Of a DNA stretch of 53,120 bases, positions 44,268 to 53,120 are shown in pieces (the stretch's first letter is position 1; each line of letters begins with the position of its first letter). The notes under the pieces are model-generated. The model was given only the letters and a program-made list of their open reading frames with translations, had not been told where the DNA came from and searched no databases. Position numbers and translations under genes: made by a program. The stretch comes from Thermoguttaceae bacterium. Lineage in GTDB: Bacteria; Planctomycetota; Planctomycetia; Pirellulales; Thermoguttaceae. The DNA lies in assembly GCA_025062105.1 (NCBI GenBank), contig JANXAQ010000301.1, positions 1-53,120 on the forward strand, given 5' to 3'.

Positions 44268-47200
44268 ATGGCGGTACCGGCCCAACGCCGTCTTCAGCCC
44301 AAAGAAGTTCGCTACTTTGGTTCCCGTCGGCCCATTTTCCCTATTCCGGATCTAACCCGTTTGCAAACCCGCAGTTACGAGGCTTTCTTACAGGCGGATG
44401 TGGCTTGGCAAAAACGAAAAAACCAAGGTCTGGAAGCTTTATTTCGAGAGATTTTTCCCATCGAAAATTACGACAAATCTCTTCGGTTAGAATACATCCG
44501 TTATGAATTAGGTAAACCTCGATATGATCCGGACGAATGTCGGCAATTGCGGCTGACCTATGGCCGACCGCTGAAAGTCTGGCTTCGACTAACTAAACCG
44601 CAGCCGATCGAAGAGGAAGTCTATCTTGGCGACATGCCGATCATGCTGGGGGGTGGAGAATTTATCATCAATGGGGCAGAGCGTGTGGTGGTTAGCCAGT
44701 TGCATCGTAGTCCCGGAATGGATTTCATCGCCGAGGTGGAAGGAGGAGAGCGAAAACTGCATGTGTGTCGAATCATTCCGGAGCGGGGCAGTTGGGTGGA
44801 GATTCTTGTGACCCGCCGGGAGAGTCTGGCAGTACGGATCGATCAAAGTGGTAAATTTCCTGCCACCACCCTCCTGCGGGCCATGGATCCTAAATACAGC
44901 GACAACGCCTCCATCCTGCGGGCCTTTTATCCCACCAGCCTCGAAAAGATCGTCGATGGACGTAGTGCCGTCAAACTGGAAGGTAAGATAGCAGTAACCG
45001 ATGTGGTCTATCCGGCCGGTAGCTCCCGGGCCGGGGAAATCATCGTGGAAGCAGGCCAAAAAATCACCAAAAACATCGCAGAACTCATCTGTTCTTCGGG
45101 GCTAACGGAAGTGGAGGTGATGCCGGCCCCGAAAACCCCGCTGATTCTCAACACATTGGCGGAAGACCCGACGGGCAGCCATGAAGAAGCCTTGCTCCGG
45201 ATTTACCAAAGGCTTCGTCCCGGCAATCCGCCCCATCTGGAGAAGGCGAAAACCTTATTCCGGGAGAAGTTTTTCGACCCGAACCGGTATCGGCTTGGCC
45301 GAGTCGGCCGATTCCGCATCAACCGAAAACTCGGGCTGCAGGTGCCCGAAGAGGAAATGACTCTACGGGCCGAAGACCTGATCGCTGCGATGCAGTATCT
45401 TCTGCGTCTCCGCACCAATGACCCCGATGCCCACTTGGACGATATCGATGATTTGGGGAACCGTCGGCTGCGAACGATTGATGAATTAGCGGGGGAGGAA
45501 ATTCGAAAAGGGCTCTTGAAACTCCGCCGAACGGTGCAGGAACGGATGAGCCTGAAAGATGTGGAAGATATGACCCCCCGGTCGTTAGTCAATCCGAAAA
45601 GCGTTTCAGCCGCTATTGAATACTTCTTCGGTCGCAGCGAGCTGTCGCAGGTGATCGATCAAACTAACCCTCTTTCTACCTTGACGCATGAACGCCGTTT
45701 AAGCGCCTTGGGGCCGGGGGGGCTGAATCGGAAGCGGGCTGGTTTCGATGTTCGAGACGTGCATATCTCGCATTACGGCCGGATCTGCCCCATCGAAACT
45801 CCTGAAGGCACCAACATCGGCTTGATTTCCAGCATGGCCATCTACGCCGATGTGGATGAATATGGATTTTTGATTACTCCTTATCAGAAGGTGGTCAATG
45901 GGAAGTTGACCGATCAGATCGAATGGCTTCGGGCCGACCAGGAACGGGAAGTCGTCATTGCTCCGGCCGACGCCCCCATCAAAGACGGCAAGATCGTTGG
46001 CGATACGATTGTCGCCCGATACAAAGGAGATTTCCATCTGGTTCCAGTGGACAAAGTTCAATATATTGATGTGTCTCCTTGCCAGATGGTCGGGGTGTCG
46101 GCCAGTTTAATCCCATTCCTAGAACACGACGACGCCAACCGAGCCCTCATGGGATCGAATATGCAGCGGCAGGCAGTCCCGCTGCTGGTAACCGAAGTCC
46201 CCTTGGTGGCCACAGGAATGGAGCCGGAAGTGGCCCGTAACTCCAGCATGGTCGTCCGCGCCCGACGCAAAGGAACAGTTACCTACGTGGACGCCAATCG
46301 GATCGAGATCGGTTCGGATGTTTATGAGCTGAAGAAATTTGTTGGCCTCAACGAACGAACCTGCCTGAACCAGAAACCGATCGTCCGCGTAGGGGACAAA
46401 GTGGAAAAAGGCCAAGTGATTGCCGATGGGGCCGCCACCTACCAAGGGGAACTGGCTCTGGGCCGCAATGTGCTGGCGGCGTTTATGTCCTGGGATGGGT
46501 TTAATTTTGAAGATGCCATTATCATCAGCCAAGAGTTGGTAGAATGTGATGCTTATACATCTATTCATATTGACGAATTCGATGTGGAAATCCGAGAAAC
46601 CAAACTCGGCCGCGAAGAATTCACCCGCGATATCCCTAATATCAGCGAAAAGGCCCGCCGTAACCTGGAAGAAAGTGGCATCGTCCGCGTCGGAACCTAT
46701 GTACGCCCTGGAGATATCCTGGTGGGCAAAGTGGCACCGAAAAGTAAAACCGAACTTACCCCCGAAGAAAAACTCCTCCATGCCATCTTTGGTCGCGCAG
46801 GCGAAGATGTCAAAAATGAATCCCTCGAAGTTCCCTCCGGCGTCGAAGGGATCGTCATCGCCACGCAAAAATTCTCCCGCCGTATCAGCCTTAGTGAAAA
46901 AGAAAAAGCTGAATATGATAAAGCCCTCAAAGACGCCGAAACTGAAGGCAATAGCAAAATTGCCGCCATCTTCCGCCAGATGATTTCCGAAATGGAAGCG
47001 GTCTTGGAACGGAAATTAACGGACGAAGACGGCCAACCGTTGTTAGGCGATCACCAGCCAGCGTACTTGGTCGAACAAGCACAGAGCTTCCATCCTGATA
47101 AACTCGATATCCGCAGTCCCCACCGTCGATCCGAAGTAGAACGGATCTATAAACAATATTGGCCGGAAATCGAGGCCGCCATCGATGCCCGAGATCGTAA

Positions 47201-47978
47201 GCTGAACACCCTCAAACGAGGCGATGAACTGCGCAGCGGCGTCCTGCAAATGGTCAAAGTCTATGTGGCGACCAAACGGCAGATCTCCGTAGGAGACAAG
47301 ATGGCTGGTCGTCACGGCAATAAAGGCGTCATCGCCAAAATCCTTCCGAAGGAGGATATGCCGTTTTTAGCCGATGGCACTCCAGTGCAAATCTTGCTGA
47401 ATCCTTTGGGGGTGCCGAGTCGAATGAATGTCGGCCAAATCCTGGAAACCCACTTAGGTTGGGCCGCAGCACGACTAGGTTTCCGAGCTATTACTCCCGT
47501 CTTCAATGGAGCTTCAGAGGAGGAAATCCAAAAGGTGCTGGAAGAAGCCGGTCTGCCCAAGAACGGCAAGGTGCAACTTTATGATGGCCGAACCGGAGAG
47601 CCGTTTGAACAATTATCAACAGTTGGCTATATTTACATGATGAAATTGCACCACCTGGTGGACGATAAAATCCACGCCCGATCCACAGGCCCCTACTCCT
47701 TAATCACCCAACAGCCGTTGGGCGGAAAAGCCCGCTTCGGCGGACAACGATTCGGTGAAATGGAAGTCTGGGCACTGGAAGCCTATGGATCGGCATATAT
47801 CCTCCAAGAACTGCTGACGGTCAAAAGCGATGACGTGGAAGGACGAACCAAAATCTACGAAGCGATGGTCCAAGGGAAAAACACGCTCGAAGCAGGCACA
47901 CCGGCCAGCTTCGATGTGTTGGTCAACGAAATCCGTGGGCTTGCCTTGAATATGCAACTGGAAAAAGTCCGGATGTAA
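44268..47978 (+). CDS. rpoB: RNA polymerase beta subunit
   Basis: Catalytic core subunit of RNA polymerase. 1236 residues from the ATG at 44268, which has AGGAG at good distance; an in-frame upstream start at 44205 would add 21 untypical residues. Landmarks: N-terminal [17 protein letters not shown], the fork/rifampicin region [68 protein letters not shown], and C-terminal [20 protein letters not shown] with KMSDDVEGR-like [20 protein letters not shown]. Asp, His and Ser of the classical rifampicin contacts (DQTNP, THERR, RLSALG) are unchanged, which predicts no target resistance at those sites. rpoC follows after 334 bases. Confidence 0.98.
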   Translation: MAVPAQRRLQPKEVRYFGSRRPIFPIPDLTRLQTRSYEAFLQADVAWQKRKNQGLEALFREIFPIENYDKSLRLEYIRYELGKPRYDPDECRQLRLTYGRPLKVWLRLTKPQPIEEEVYLGDMPIMLGGGEFIINGAERVVVSQLHRSPGMDFIAEVEGGERKLHVCRIIPERGSWVEILVTRRESLAVRIDQSGKFPATTLLRAMDPKYSDNASILRAFYPTSLEKIVDGRSAVKLEGKIAVTDVVYPAGSSRAGEIIVEAGQKITKNIAELICSSGLTEVEVMPAPKTPLILNTLAEDPTGSHEEALLRIYQRLRPGNPPHLEKAKTLFREKFFDPNRYRLGRVGRFRINRKLGLQVPEEEMTLRAEDLIAAMQYLLRLRTNDPDAHLDDIDDLGNRRLRTIDELAGEEIRKGLLKLRRTVQERMSLKDVEDMTPRSLVNPKSVSAAIEYFFGRSELSQVIDQTNPLSTLTHERRLSALGPGGLNRKRAGFDVRDVHISHYGRICPIETPEGTNIGLISSMAIYADVDEYGFLITPYQKVVNGKLTDQIEWLRADQEREVVIAPADAPIKDGKIVGDTIVARYKGDFHLVPVDKVQYIDVSPCQMVGVSASLIPFLEHDDANRALMGSNMQRQAVPLLVTEVPLVATGMEPEVARNSSMVVRARRKGTVTYVDANRIEIGSDVYELKKFVGLNERTCLNQKPIVRVGDKVEKGQVIADGAATYQGELALGRNVLAAFMSWDGFNFEDAIIISQELVECDAYTSIHIDEFDVEIRETKLGREEFTRDIPNISEKARRNLEESGIVRVGTYVRPGDILVGKVAPKSKTELTPEEKLLHAIFGRAGEDVKNESLEVPSGVEGIVIATQKFSRRISLSEKEKAEYDKALKDAETEGNSKIAAIFRQMISEMEAVLERKLTDEDGQPLLGDHQPAYLVEQAQSFHPDKLDIRSPHRRSEVERIYKQYWPEIEAAIDARDRKLNTLKRGDELRSGVLQMVKVYVATKRQISVGDKMAGRHGNKGVIAKILPKEDMPFLADGTPVQILLNPLGVPSRMNVGQILETHLGWAAARLGFRAITPVFNGASEEEIQKVLEEAGLPKNGKVQLYDGRTGEPFEQLSTVGYIYMMKLHHLVDDKIHARSTGPYSLITQQPLGGKARFGGQRFGEMEVWALEAYGSAYILQELLTVKSDDVEGRTKIYEAMVQGKNTLEAGTPASFDVLVNEIRGLALNMQLEKVRM

Positions 47979-48312
47979 CGGACAAAACGGATAAACAAGT
48001 GGGCCACTAGCCCAAGCTCCGAATTGTCGGCCATTCCGCAGGCTACCCGCCTAGCAAGGCCAAACACGCCTATAGGTTACAATTGGGGTAACATTTCAGC
48101 CGAGCGAAGAAACCTGCCGCTTACCCACTGGGGGAAGTCGGCTTAGTGCATAGCCAAAGCCGGGTGAGGGAAACAAGGTCGTTGGAGCCTCTTATTTCTA
48201 CCTCACCTTGCCCCCCCTGGGTGCTAGGGAGAGAAAAAGGAGCATACTCCACTTGGCTGAACTGTTACCAAGTGGGATTGGTTGTCTTCCTGCCGGTAAA
48301 GGAGGTCAAACG
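47979..48312. other. rpoB-rpoC spacer
   Basis: 334 bases without a gene; unusually long for this gene pair. It contains no A-H repeat that I can see. An open frame from 48208 leads into rpoC but the strong ribosome site lies at 48298-48306. Confidence 0.5.
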
Positions 48313-51300
48313 GTGAGCATCGGCGAACCCTTGTCCGACCGAATTAATGACTACGTTTCGGTCAAAATCAGCCTTGCCCGACCTCATGATATCCGCAGTT
48401 GGTCCTTCGGAGAAGTTAAAAAGCCGGAAACGATCAACTACCGCACCTACCGGCCCGAACGAGATGGACTGTTTTGCGAACGAATCTTCGGCCCGGAAAA
48501 AGACTGGGAATGCTCCTGCGGCAAATTTCGGGGCATGAAATATAAGGGGATGGTCTGCGACCGCTGTGGAGTGAAAATCGCCCATAGTCGGGTCCGTCGC
48601 AAACGGATGGGGCATATCGAATTGGCTGCGCCGGTGGTACATATCTGGTTCTTCAAGGCGGTGCCCAGTCGGTTGGGTACCCTGCTGGATATGAAGACCA
48701 CCAGCCTAGAAAAAATCATCTACTATCAAGACTATGTGGTGATTGATCCGGGAGATACGCCTTTAGAAAAACAGCAATTGCTTACCGAAGAAGAATACCG
48801 AGAAGCTCGACGGCAATATGGAGAAAATGCCTTTAAAGCCGACATGGGCGCCGAAGCCATCCGTAAGCTGCTGATCGATCTGGACTTGGTTAAACTCTCC
48901 CAGCAACTCCGTGCCGAATTGGCAGAAACCAACTCCCAACAACGTCGCCGAGAATTAATCAACCGCCTCAAACTGGTCGAAGCGATCCGGGATAGCGACA
49001 ACCGCCCCGAATGGATGGTCCTGGACGTCATCCCCGTCATCCCGCCGGATCTTCGGCCGCTGGTCCTTCTGGATTCGGGCAATTTCGCTACTAGCGATCT
49101 AAATGACCTGTACCGACGGATCATCAACCGAAATAATCGGCTTAAAAAACTAGTGGACCTTAACGCACCGGAGGTGATCATCCGGAACGAAAAACGCATG
49201 CTCCAACAGGCAGTCGATGCCCTGTTTGACAACAGCCGATGCAAACGGCCAGTGCTCGGCTCCAGCAATCGCCCGCTCAAGTCGTTGACCGACATGATCA
49301 AAGGTAAACAAGGCCGATTCCGGGAAAACCTTCTCGGGAAACGGGTCGATTACTCGGCCCGCAGTGTTATTGTGGTCGGGCCGACACTAAAGCTCCATCA
49401 GTGTGGCCTGCCCAAGAGGATCGCCCTGGAATTGTATCAACCGTTCATCATCCGTCGGCTCAAAGAGCTCGGGCATGCCGACACCATCAAAAGCGCTAAA
49501 AAAATGATCGAACGTAAAGACGAAGAAGTATGGGAAATCTTGGCCGAGGTGATCGTCAACCATCCCGTACTTCTCAACAGAGCACCTACCTTGCATCGGA
49601 TGGGCATTCAAGCTTTTGAACCGGTGCTGATCGAAGGCAACGCCATTCAGCTCCATCCGCTAGTCTGCAAAGGATTCAATGCCGATTTTGACGGCGACCA
49701 GATGGCTGTCCATCTGCCGCTGTCGATCGAAGCCCAAGTGGAAGCCCATACCCTGTTGATGTCTGTCCATAATATCTTCAGTCCGGCCCATGGCGGACCA
49801 ATCATCAGCCCCTCGCAGGATATCGTGATGGGCTGCTATTATACCACCTTGGCCCTGCCGGAACGAAAAGGGGAAGGGATGATCTTTGCCTCGACTGACG
49901 AGGTGGAATTGGCCTACGCCCAAGGAAAAGTCGATACCCATGCCGTCATCCGGCTGAGGCTACCGCCCGGCCGAAAAGTCAAAACCGCTAAAGACGATAA
50001 AGAAGACTCTCCACCGCCAAAAATTATCGAAACCACTGTAGGCCGAGTACTATTCAACAGTATCCTTCCCGAGGGGATGCCCTTCTATAACATGCCCCTC
50101 AAATCAAGCGAACTGGCCATGGTTATCTCCGACTGCTACGAACTGCTGGGCCGAAGGGCTACGATCGAACTGTTGGACCGGATGAACCAGTTCGGCTTCC
50201 GCCAAAGCACCCGAAGCGGCTTGAGTTTTGCCACCGATGACCTAATCACCCCACCCAGCAAAGCCCAAATCATTCGAGAAGCAGAACGCCAGGTACTCCA
50301 AATCCAAAAAAACTACAACCGAGGCACGATCACCGATCTGGAACGATATCGCCAAGTGCTGGATACCTGGTCCCATGCACGTGAACGAATTTCTTCCGAA
50401 ATGATGGAAGCCCTCAAAAACGACTACCGCTTCCCAGGCTACGTGAACCCGATTTATCTCATGGCCATTTCTGGCGCCCGCGGCGGCGAGGAACAGATCC
50501 GCCAGTTGGCCGGCATGCGAGGCCTGATGAGCAAACCCTCCGGAAAAATCATCGAAACGCCTATCAAAGCCAACTTCCGCGAAGGTTTAAACGTGCTGGA
50601 ATACTTCAGCTCCACGCACGGCGCTCGAAAAGGTCTGGCCGATACCGCCCTGAAAACCGCCGACTCTGGTTACCTGACACGCAAATTGGCCGATGTGGCG
50701 CAAAACGTCGTGGTAACCATGTATGATTGCGGCACCACCCAGGGGATTACTAAAAGCGTCGTCTATCGAGGGGAAAAGGTAGAACGCAGCTTGGCCGAGG
50801 TCATCCGCGGACGTGTCAGCCGAACCAATGTGGTGGATCCGGTTACCGATGAAGTCATTGTCCGTGAAAATGAACTGATTACAAGCGAAATTGCCCGCAG
50901 AATCGAGGAACTCGGCTTAGAAAAACTACAAGTCCGCAGTCCCATGACCTGTGAAGCGCCGTTGGGAGTTTGTGCCCTGTGCTATGGGATGGACCTGTCG
51001 ACTGGAGAACTGGTCGAAGAAGGCATGGCTGTCGGAATTATCGCCGCCCAAAGCATCGGCGAGCCAGGCACCCAGTTAACCATGCGCACTTTCCATATTG
51101 GCGGCACCGCTACAAAAATCATCGAAGAAAGCGAACTCCGGGCGAAAAAACCCGGTATTGTCCGCTTCATGCGCCTAAAGTCCGTCCCCAACGAACAAGG
51201 CCAACAAATTGTTCTCACTCGCAACGGCGAAATCCTCTTGCTAGATGCGAAAGGTCGAGAACTGGAAAAGTATGAGGTTCCCACCGGCGCCCTGTTGTTC

Positions 51301-52647
51301 GTCCAAGAAGGCCAACAAGTACAGGCCGGCCAACTCCTTTGCCAATGGGATCCCCACAGTATCCCTATCTTGGCCGAGGTCAGTGGCCGCGTCCGTTACG
51401 AAGACCTCATCGAAGGCGAAACGCTCCGTCTGGAAAAAGACGCCGCCGGGCATGTCCGTCGCATGGTCCTGGAAGCCAAAGGAGATCTGTATCCCCAGAT
51501 CGTCATCGAAGACGCTACCGGTAAAACCCTAGATTGGTATTACCTGCCGGAAAAAGCTTATATCGAAGTAGAAGAGGGGCAGTTTGTTGCCGCAGGCACC
51601 CTCCTGGCCAAAACACCACGCGAAGTTTCCGGTACCCAAGATATCACCGGCGGCCTACCACGGGTAACCGAACTGTTTGAAGCCCGAAAACCCAAAGAAC
51701 CTGCCGTTATCGCAGAAATCGACGGCATTGTGGAAATCGTCGGAGAAAAACGGCGAGGCAAACGAACCATCATCGTACGCAGCGAAAGCGGCATCGAACG
51801 GGAACACTTAGTATCCCACGGCCAGCGCCTCCGAGTGCATTCCGGCGACTATGTCAAAGCCGGCGAAGCCCTAGTCGATGGACCGCTCGTGCCACACGAT
51901 ATCTTGCGCATCTCCGGCGAAGAAGCCGTCCAACAATATCTGCTCCGCGAAATCCAAAATGTTTACCGCGCTCAAAAGGTAGATATCAATGATAAACATA
52001 TCGAAATCATCATCGCCCAAATGATGCGAAAGGTACGTGTGGAAACCGTGGGCGATACCAATCTGCTGCCTGGCATCCTGATGGATAAGTTCGAGTTCCG
52101 TAAAGTCAACGAAGAATTGAGCAAATGTGTCAAAATCACTGTCAAAGGCGATAGCAATTTCGAAGTCGGAGCCATTGTCCCCAGGGAAGTCTTCGAGCAA
52201 GAGAACGCTCAAATCGAAGCCCTCGGTGGAGAAGTGGCTCAAGGGGTCAAACCTAAACCGGCTACCGCCAGTACCCAACTTTTGGGGATCACCAAAGCTG
52301 CTATCCAAAGTTCCAGCTTCATTTCGGCCGCCAGTTTCCAAGAGACCACCAGGGTGCTTACCGAAGCCGCCTTGGCCGGCAAGGTCGATCGCCTGGTCGG
52401 ACTGAAAGAAAACGTCATCCTCGGGCATTTAATCCCTGCTGGCACCGGCTTCCGAAAATATCAAAATGCCGAAGTCAAGATCCCGCCGGAGGTTCTGGCC
52501 ACGCTGAGAAGCCCTCGCGAAACAGCCCCACGCCGAGAGTTCCCCCTGTTACAAGAGGCTCCGCTACCGCCAAGCCCCGCGGAACTCGCCCCCTCGGCCT
52601 CCTCCGATTCCAACCCCCTGGAGCAATCTGGTTCAGAAGCCTCCTGA
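48313..52647 (+). CDS. rpoC: RNA polymerase beta' subunit
   Basis: Largest catalytic subunit of RNA polymerase. 1445 codons from the GTG at 48313, chosen because a near-perfect AAAGGAGGT stands 6 bases upstream; the frame is open back to 48208. It begins [45 protein letters not shown]. The N-terminal zinc site is [20 protein letters not shown]. The active-site Mg loop [13 protein letters not shown] is at about residues 456-468, the bridge/trigger area includes [23 protein letters not shown] sequence, and the second zinc site is [13 protein letters not shown]. The C-terminus has [30 protein letters not shown], then a Pro/Ser-rich tail of about 40 residues beyond the usual end. Last gene of the operon. 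Confidence 0.98.
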   Translation: MSIGEPLSDRINDYVSVKISLARPHDIRSWSFGEVKKPETINYRTYRPERDGLFCERIFGPEKDWECSCGKFRGMKYKGMVCDRCGVKIAHSRVRRKRMGHIELAAPVVHIWFFKAVPSRLGTLLDMKTTSLEKIIYYQDYVVIDPGDTPLEKQQLLTEEEYREARRQYGENAFKADMGAEAIRKLLIDLDLVKLSQQLRAELAETNSQQRRRELINRLKLVEAIRDSDNRPEWMVLDVIPVIPPDLRPLVLLDSGNFATSDLNDLYRRIINRNNRLKKLVDLNAPEVIIRNEKRMLQQAVDALFDNSRCKRPVLGSSNRPLKSLTDMIKGKQGRFRENLLGKRVDYSARSVIVVGPTLKLHQCGLPKRIALELYQPFIIRRLKELGHADTIKSAKKMIERKDEEVWEILAEVIVNHPVLLNRAPTLHRMGIQAFEPVLIEGNAIQLHPLVCKGFNADFDGDQMAVHLPLSIEAQVEAHTLLMSVHNIFSPAHGGPIISPSQDIVMGCYYTTLALPERKGEGMIFASTDEVELAYAQGKVDTHAVIRLRLPPGRKVKTAKDDKEDSPPPKIIETTVGRVLFNSILPEGMPFYNMPLKSSELAMVISDCYELLGRRATIELLDRMNQFGFRQSTRSGLSFATDDLITPPSKAQIIREAERQVLQIQKNYNRGTITDLERYRQVLDTWSHARERISSEMMEALKNDYRFPGYVNPIYLMAISGARGGEEQIRQLAGMRGLMSKPSGKIIETPIKANFREGLNVLEYFSSTHGARKGLADTALKTADSGYLTRKLADVAQNVVVTMYDCGTTQGITKSVVYRGEKVERSLAEVIRGRVSRTNVVDPVTDEVIVRENELITSEIARRIEELGLEKLQVRSPMTCEAPLGVCALCYGMDLSTGELVEEGMAVGIIAAQSIGEPGTQLTMRTFHIGGTATKIIEESELRAKKPGIVRFMRLKSVPNEQGQQIVLTRNGEILLLDAKGRELEKYEVPTGALLFVQEGQQVQAGQLLCQWDPHSIPILAEVSGRVRYEDLIEGETLRLEKDAAGHVRRMVLEAKGDLYPQIVIEDATGKTLDWYYLPEKAYIEVEEGQFVAAGTLLAKTPREVSGTQDITGGLPRVTELFEARKPKEPAVIAEIDGIVEIVGEKRRGKRTIIVRSESGIEREHLVSHGQRLRVHSGDYVKAGEALVDGPLVPHDILRISGEEAVQQYLLREIQNVYRAQKVDINDKHIEIIIAQMMRKVRVETVGDTNLLPGILMDKFEFRKVNEELSKCVKITVKGDSNFEVGAIVPREVFEQENAQIEALGGEVAQGVKPKPATASTQLLGITKAAIQSSSFISAASFQETTRVLTEAALAGKVDRLVGLKENVILGHLIPAGTGFRKYQNAEVKIPPEVLATLRSPRETAPRREFPLLQEAPLPPSPAELAPSASSDSNPLEQSGSEAS

Positions 52648-52870
52648 TGGCAAACACTTTAGGTTCCTCAGGCGGCCGAATGATTCCCCTTCTGTTCCGT
52701 CGGCAAAGCACATTCCCCATTTCCTGTCTAAGGGACAGTGGGGGCGGGGCTGATTTCTTGTGCCCCCTTTAGGATTGCGCTTTTTAAAAAGTTCTTCTTT
52801 AATGGGAGTAACTTGCTCAGGGACCGTCAGAGCTTCATCGCCCAGGCCCTTTGGGATGCCTAAGTAGCCT

Positions 52871-52893
52871 AACCTGTTGGAACACCACAGGTT
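52871..52893. other. Hairpin G2 downstream of rpoC
   Basis: AACCTGT, 9-base loop TGGAACACC, ACAGGTT, followed by AGAGGAGC and TTTTGAG. Compared with 2421-2443 the fourth-from-inside pair changes from A-T to G-C while both arms and loop length stay. It lies 224 bases after rpoC. Confidence 0.55.
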
Positions 52894-52977
52894 AGAGGAG
52901 CTATTTTGAGCAGGTCTTTTCCCAGGCTATACTTTCTCAAAAATTCCTCTTTGGGGTGATGGATTTTGATAAAAACT

Positions 52978-53016
52978 CTCCTGGGGGCAAAGAAACAAAA
53001 CTATTTTCCCCAGGAG
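52978..53016 (+). promoter_or_regulatory. Inverted repeat covering the ribosome site of the next gene
   Basis: CTCCTGGGG (52978-52986) and CCCCAGGAG (53008-53016) can pair over nine bases. The second arm contains AGGAG, the apparent ribosome site for the ATG at 53025. Pairing would hide it, so it may restrain translation; it could also be the end of a mobile element. Confidence 0.45.
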
Positions 53017-53024
53017 AGGCAAAA

Positions 53025-53120
53025 ATGGATTGGACAGCTTGGGCGCTTGCCTGCCGGTTGCCCAAGGAGATTTTCCACTGGTTGCAGCAATTGGCTAGCT
53101 GCTTGCCCAGCCGGGTGCAA
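53025..53120 (+). CDS. Partial gene running off the right edge, unidentified
   Basis: 32 codons without a stop: it begins MDWTAWALACRLPKEIFHWL and continues to the window end. AGGAGAGG lies about 6 bases upstream, which makes a real start plausible. The visible part is helical with several Trp and Leu residues. I do not recognise the family. The inverted repeat just upstream and the nearby repeated hairpin would also fit the start of a transposable element, but nothing shown proves it. Confidence 0.45.
   Translation, partial: MDWTAWALACRLPKEIFHWLQQLASCLPSRVQ

Noticed and set aside
46119..46868. A 249-codon open frame on the minus strand opposite rpoB
   Set aside because: It is a shadow of the strongly coding plus strand and has no family resemblance or ribosome site.
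1..53120. A full insertion sequence with transposase
   Set aside because: No transposase, integrase or recombinase could be recognised; only the cut gene at 53025 remains open.

Overview
The window looks like a chromosomal segment of a planctomycete (Planctomycetota). The basis is a divergent EF-Tu of the kind I associate with that phylum, an exosortase/EpsI/polysaccharide-export set, a HEAT-repeat protein with a discoidin-like tail, a YHS-domain protein with a long Pro/Ser-rich middle, and very long intergenic spacers. I cannot fix the genus.

Layout. (1) 1-9.4 kb: a membrane glycosyltransferase-like protein of the Agl23 type, then on the minus strand xseB, ispA and dxs (start of the isoprenoid pathway) and guaA. 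(2) 9.9-20.7 kb: a HEAT/discoidin secreted or anchored protein, an ABC-F ATPase, a membrane protein with a degenerate GGDEF domain, and a small anti-sigma-like protein. (3) 21.9-33.2 kb: an Ala/Gln-rich helical protein, a YHS protein, a polysaccharide-export lipoprotein, an exosortase, a Wzc/GumC-type tyrosine kinase and EpsI. Together these suggest exopolysaccharide export plus exosortase-type protein sorting. (4) 35.1-52.6 kb: tRNA-Thr, Tyr, Gly, Thr, tuf, tRNA-Trp, secE, nusG, rplK, rplA, rplJ, rplL, rpoB and rpoC, the classic translation/transcription block, all on the plus strand. A partial gene starts at the right edge.

The striking part is between the genes. Nearly every long spacer is filled with short palindromic-ended repeats carrying no gene. 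Family A (about 148 bp, ends CTCGACTTTTGCCATTTT and its complement) has about 25 full, partial or decayed copies. Family B (about 140-190 bp, ends GGAACCTCTGCA and its complement) has about 11, family C (about 165 bp, ends near CTTAGAGGCTGTCC) 4, family D (about 110 bp or more) 3, family E (about 260-280 bp, ends CTCGCTGTTATACACA) 3, and family H (about 77 bp) 2. They nest, abut (A-C-A triplets) and sometimes have flanking direct repeats, so they behave like non-autonomous mobile elements (MITE-like). They enter places where insertions are rarely tolerated: the end of a coding region and the spacers of the ribosomal protein/RNA polymerase operon. No transposase is visible, so the moving enzyme must be encoded elsewhere or be lost.

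Two further non-coding signals deserve attention. One is a compact segment at 22748-23005 with at least six mutually compatible helices and an 8-bp pseudoknot, a candidate structured RNA of a class I do not recognise. The other is a pair of hairpins (2421-2443 and 52871-52893) of identical geometry with one compensatory base-pair change. All repeat boundaries were read by eye and may be off by a few bases.
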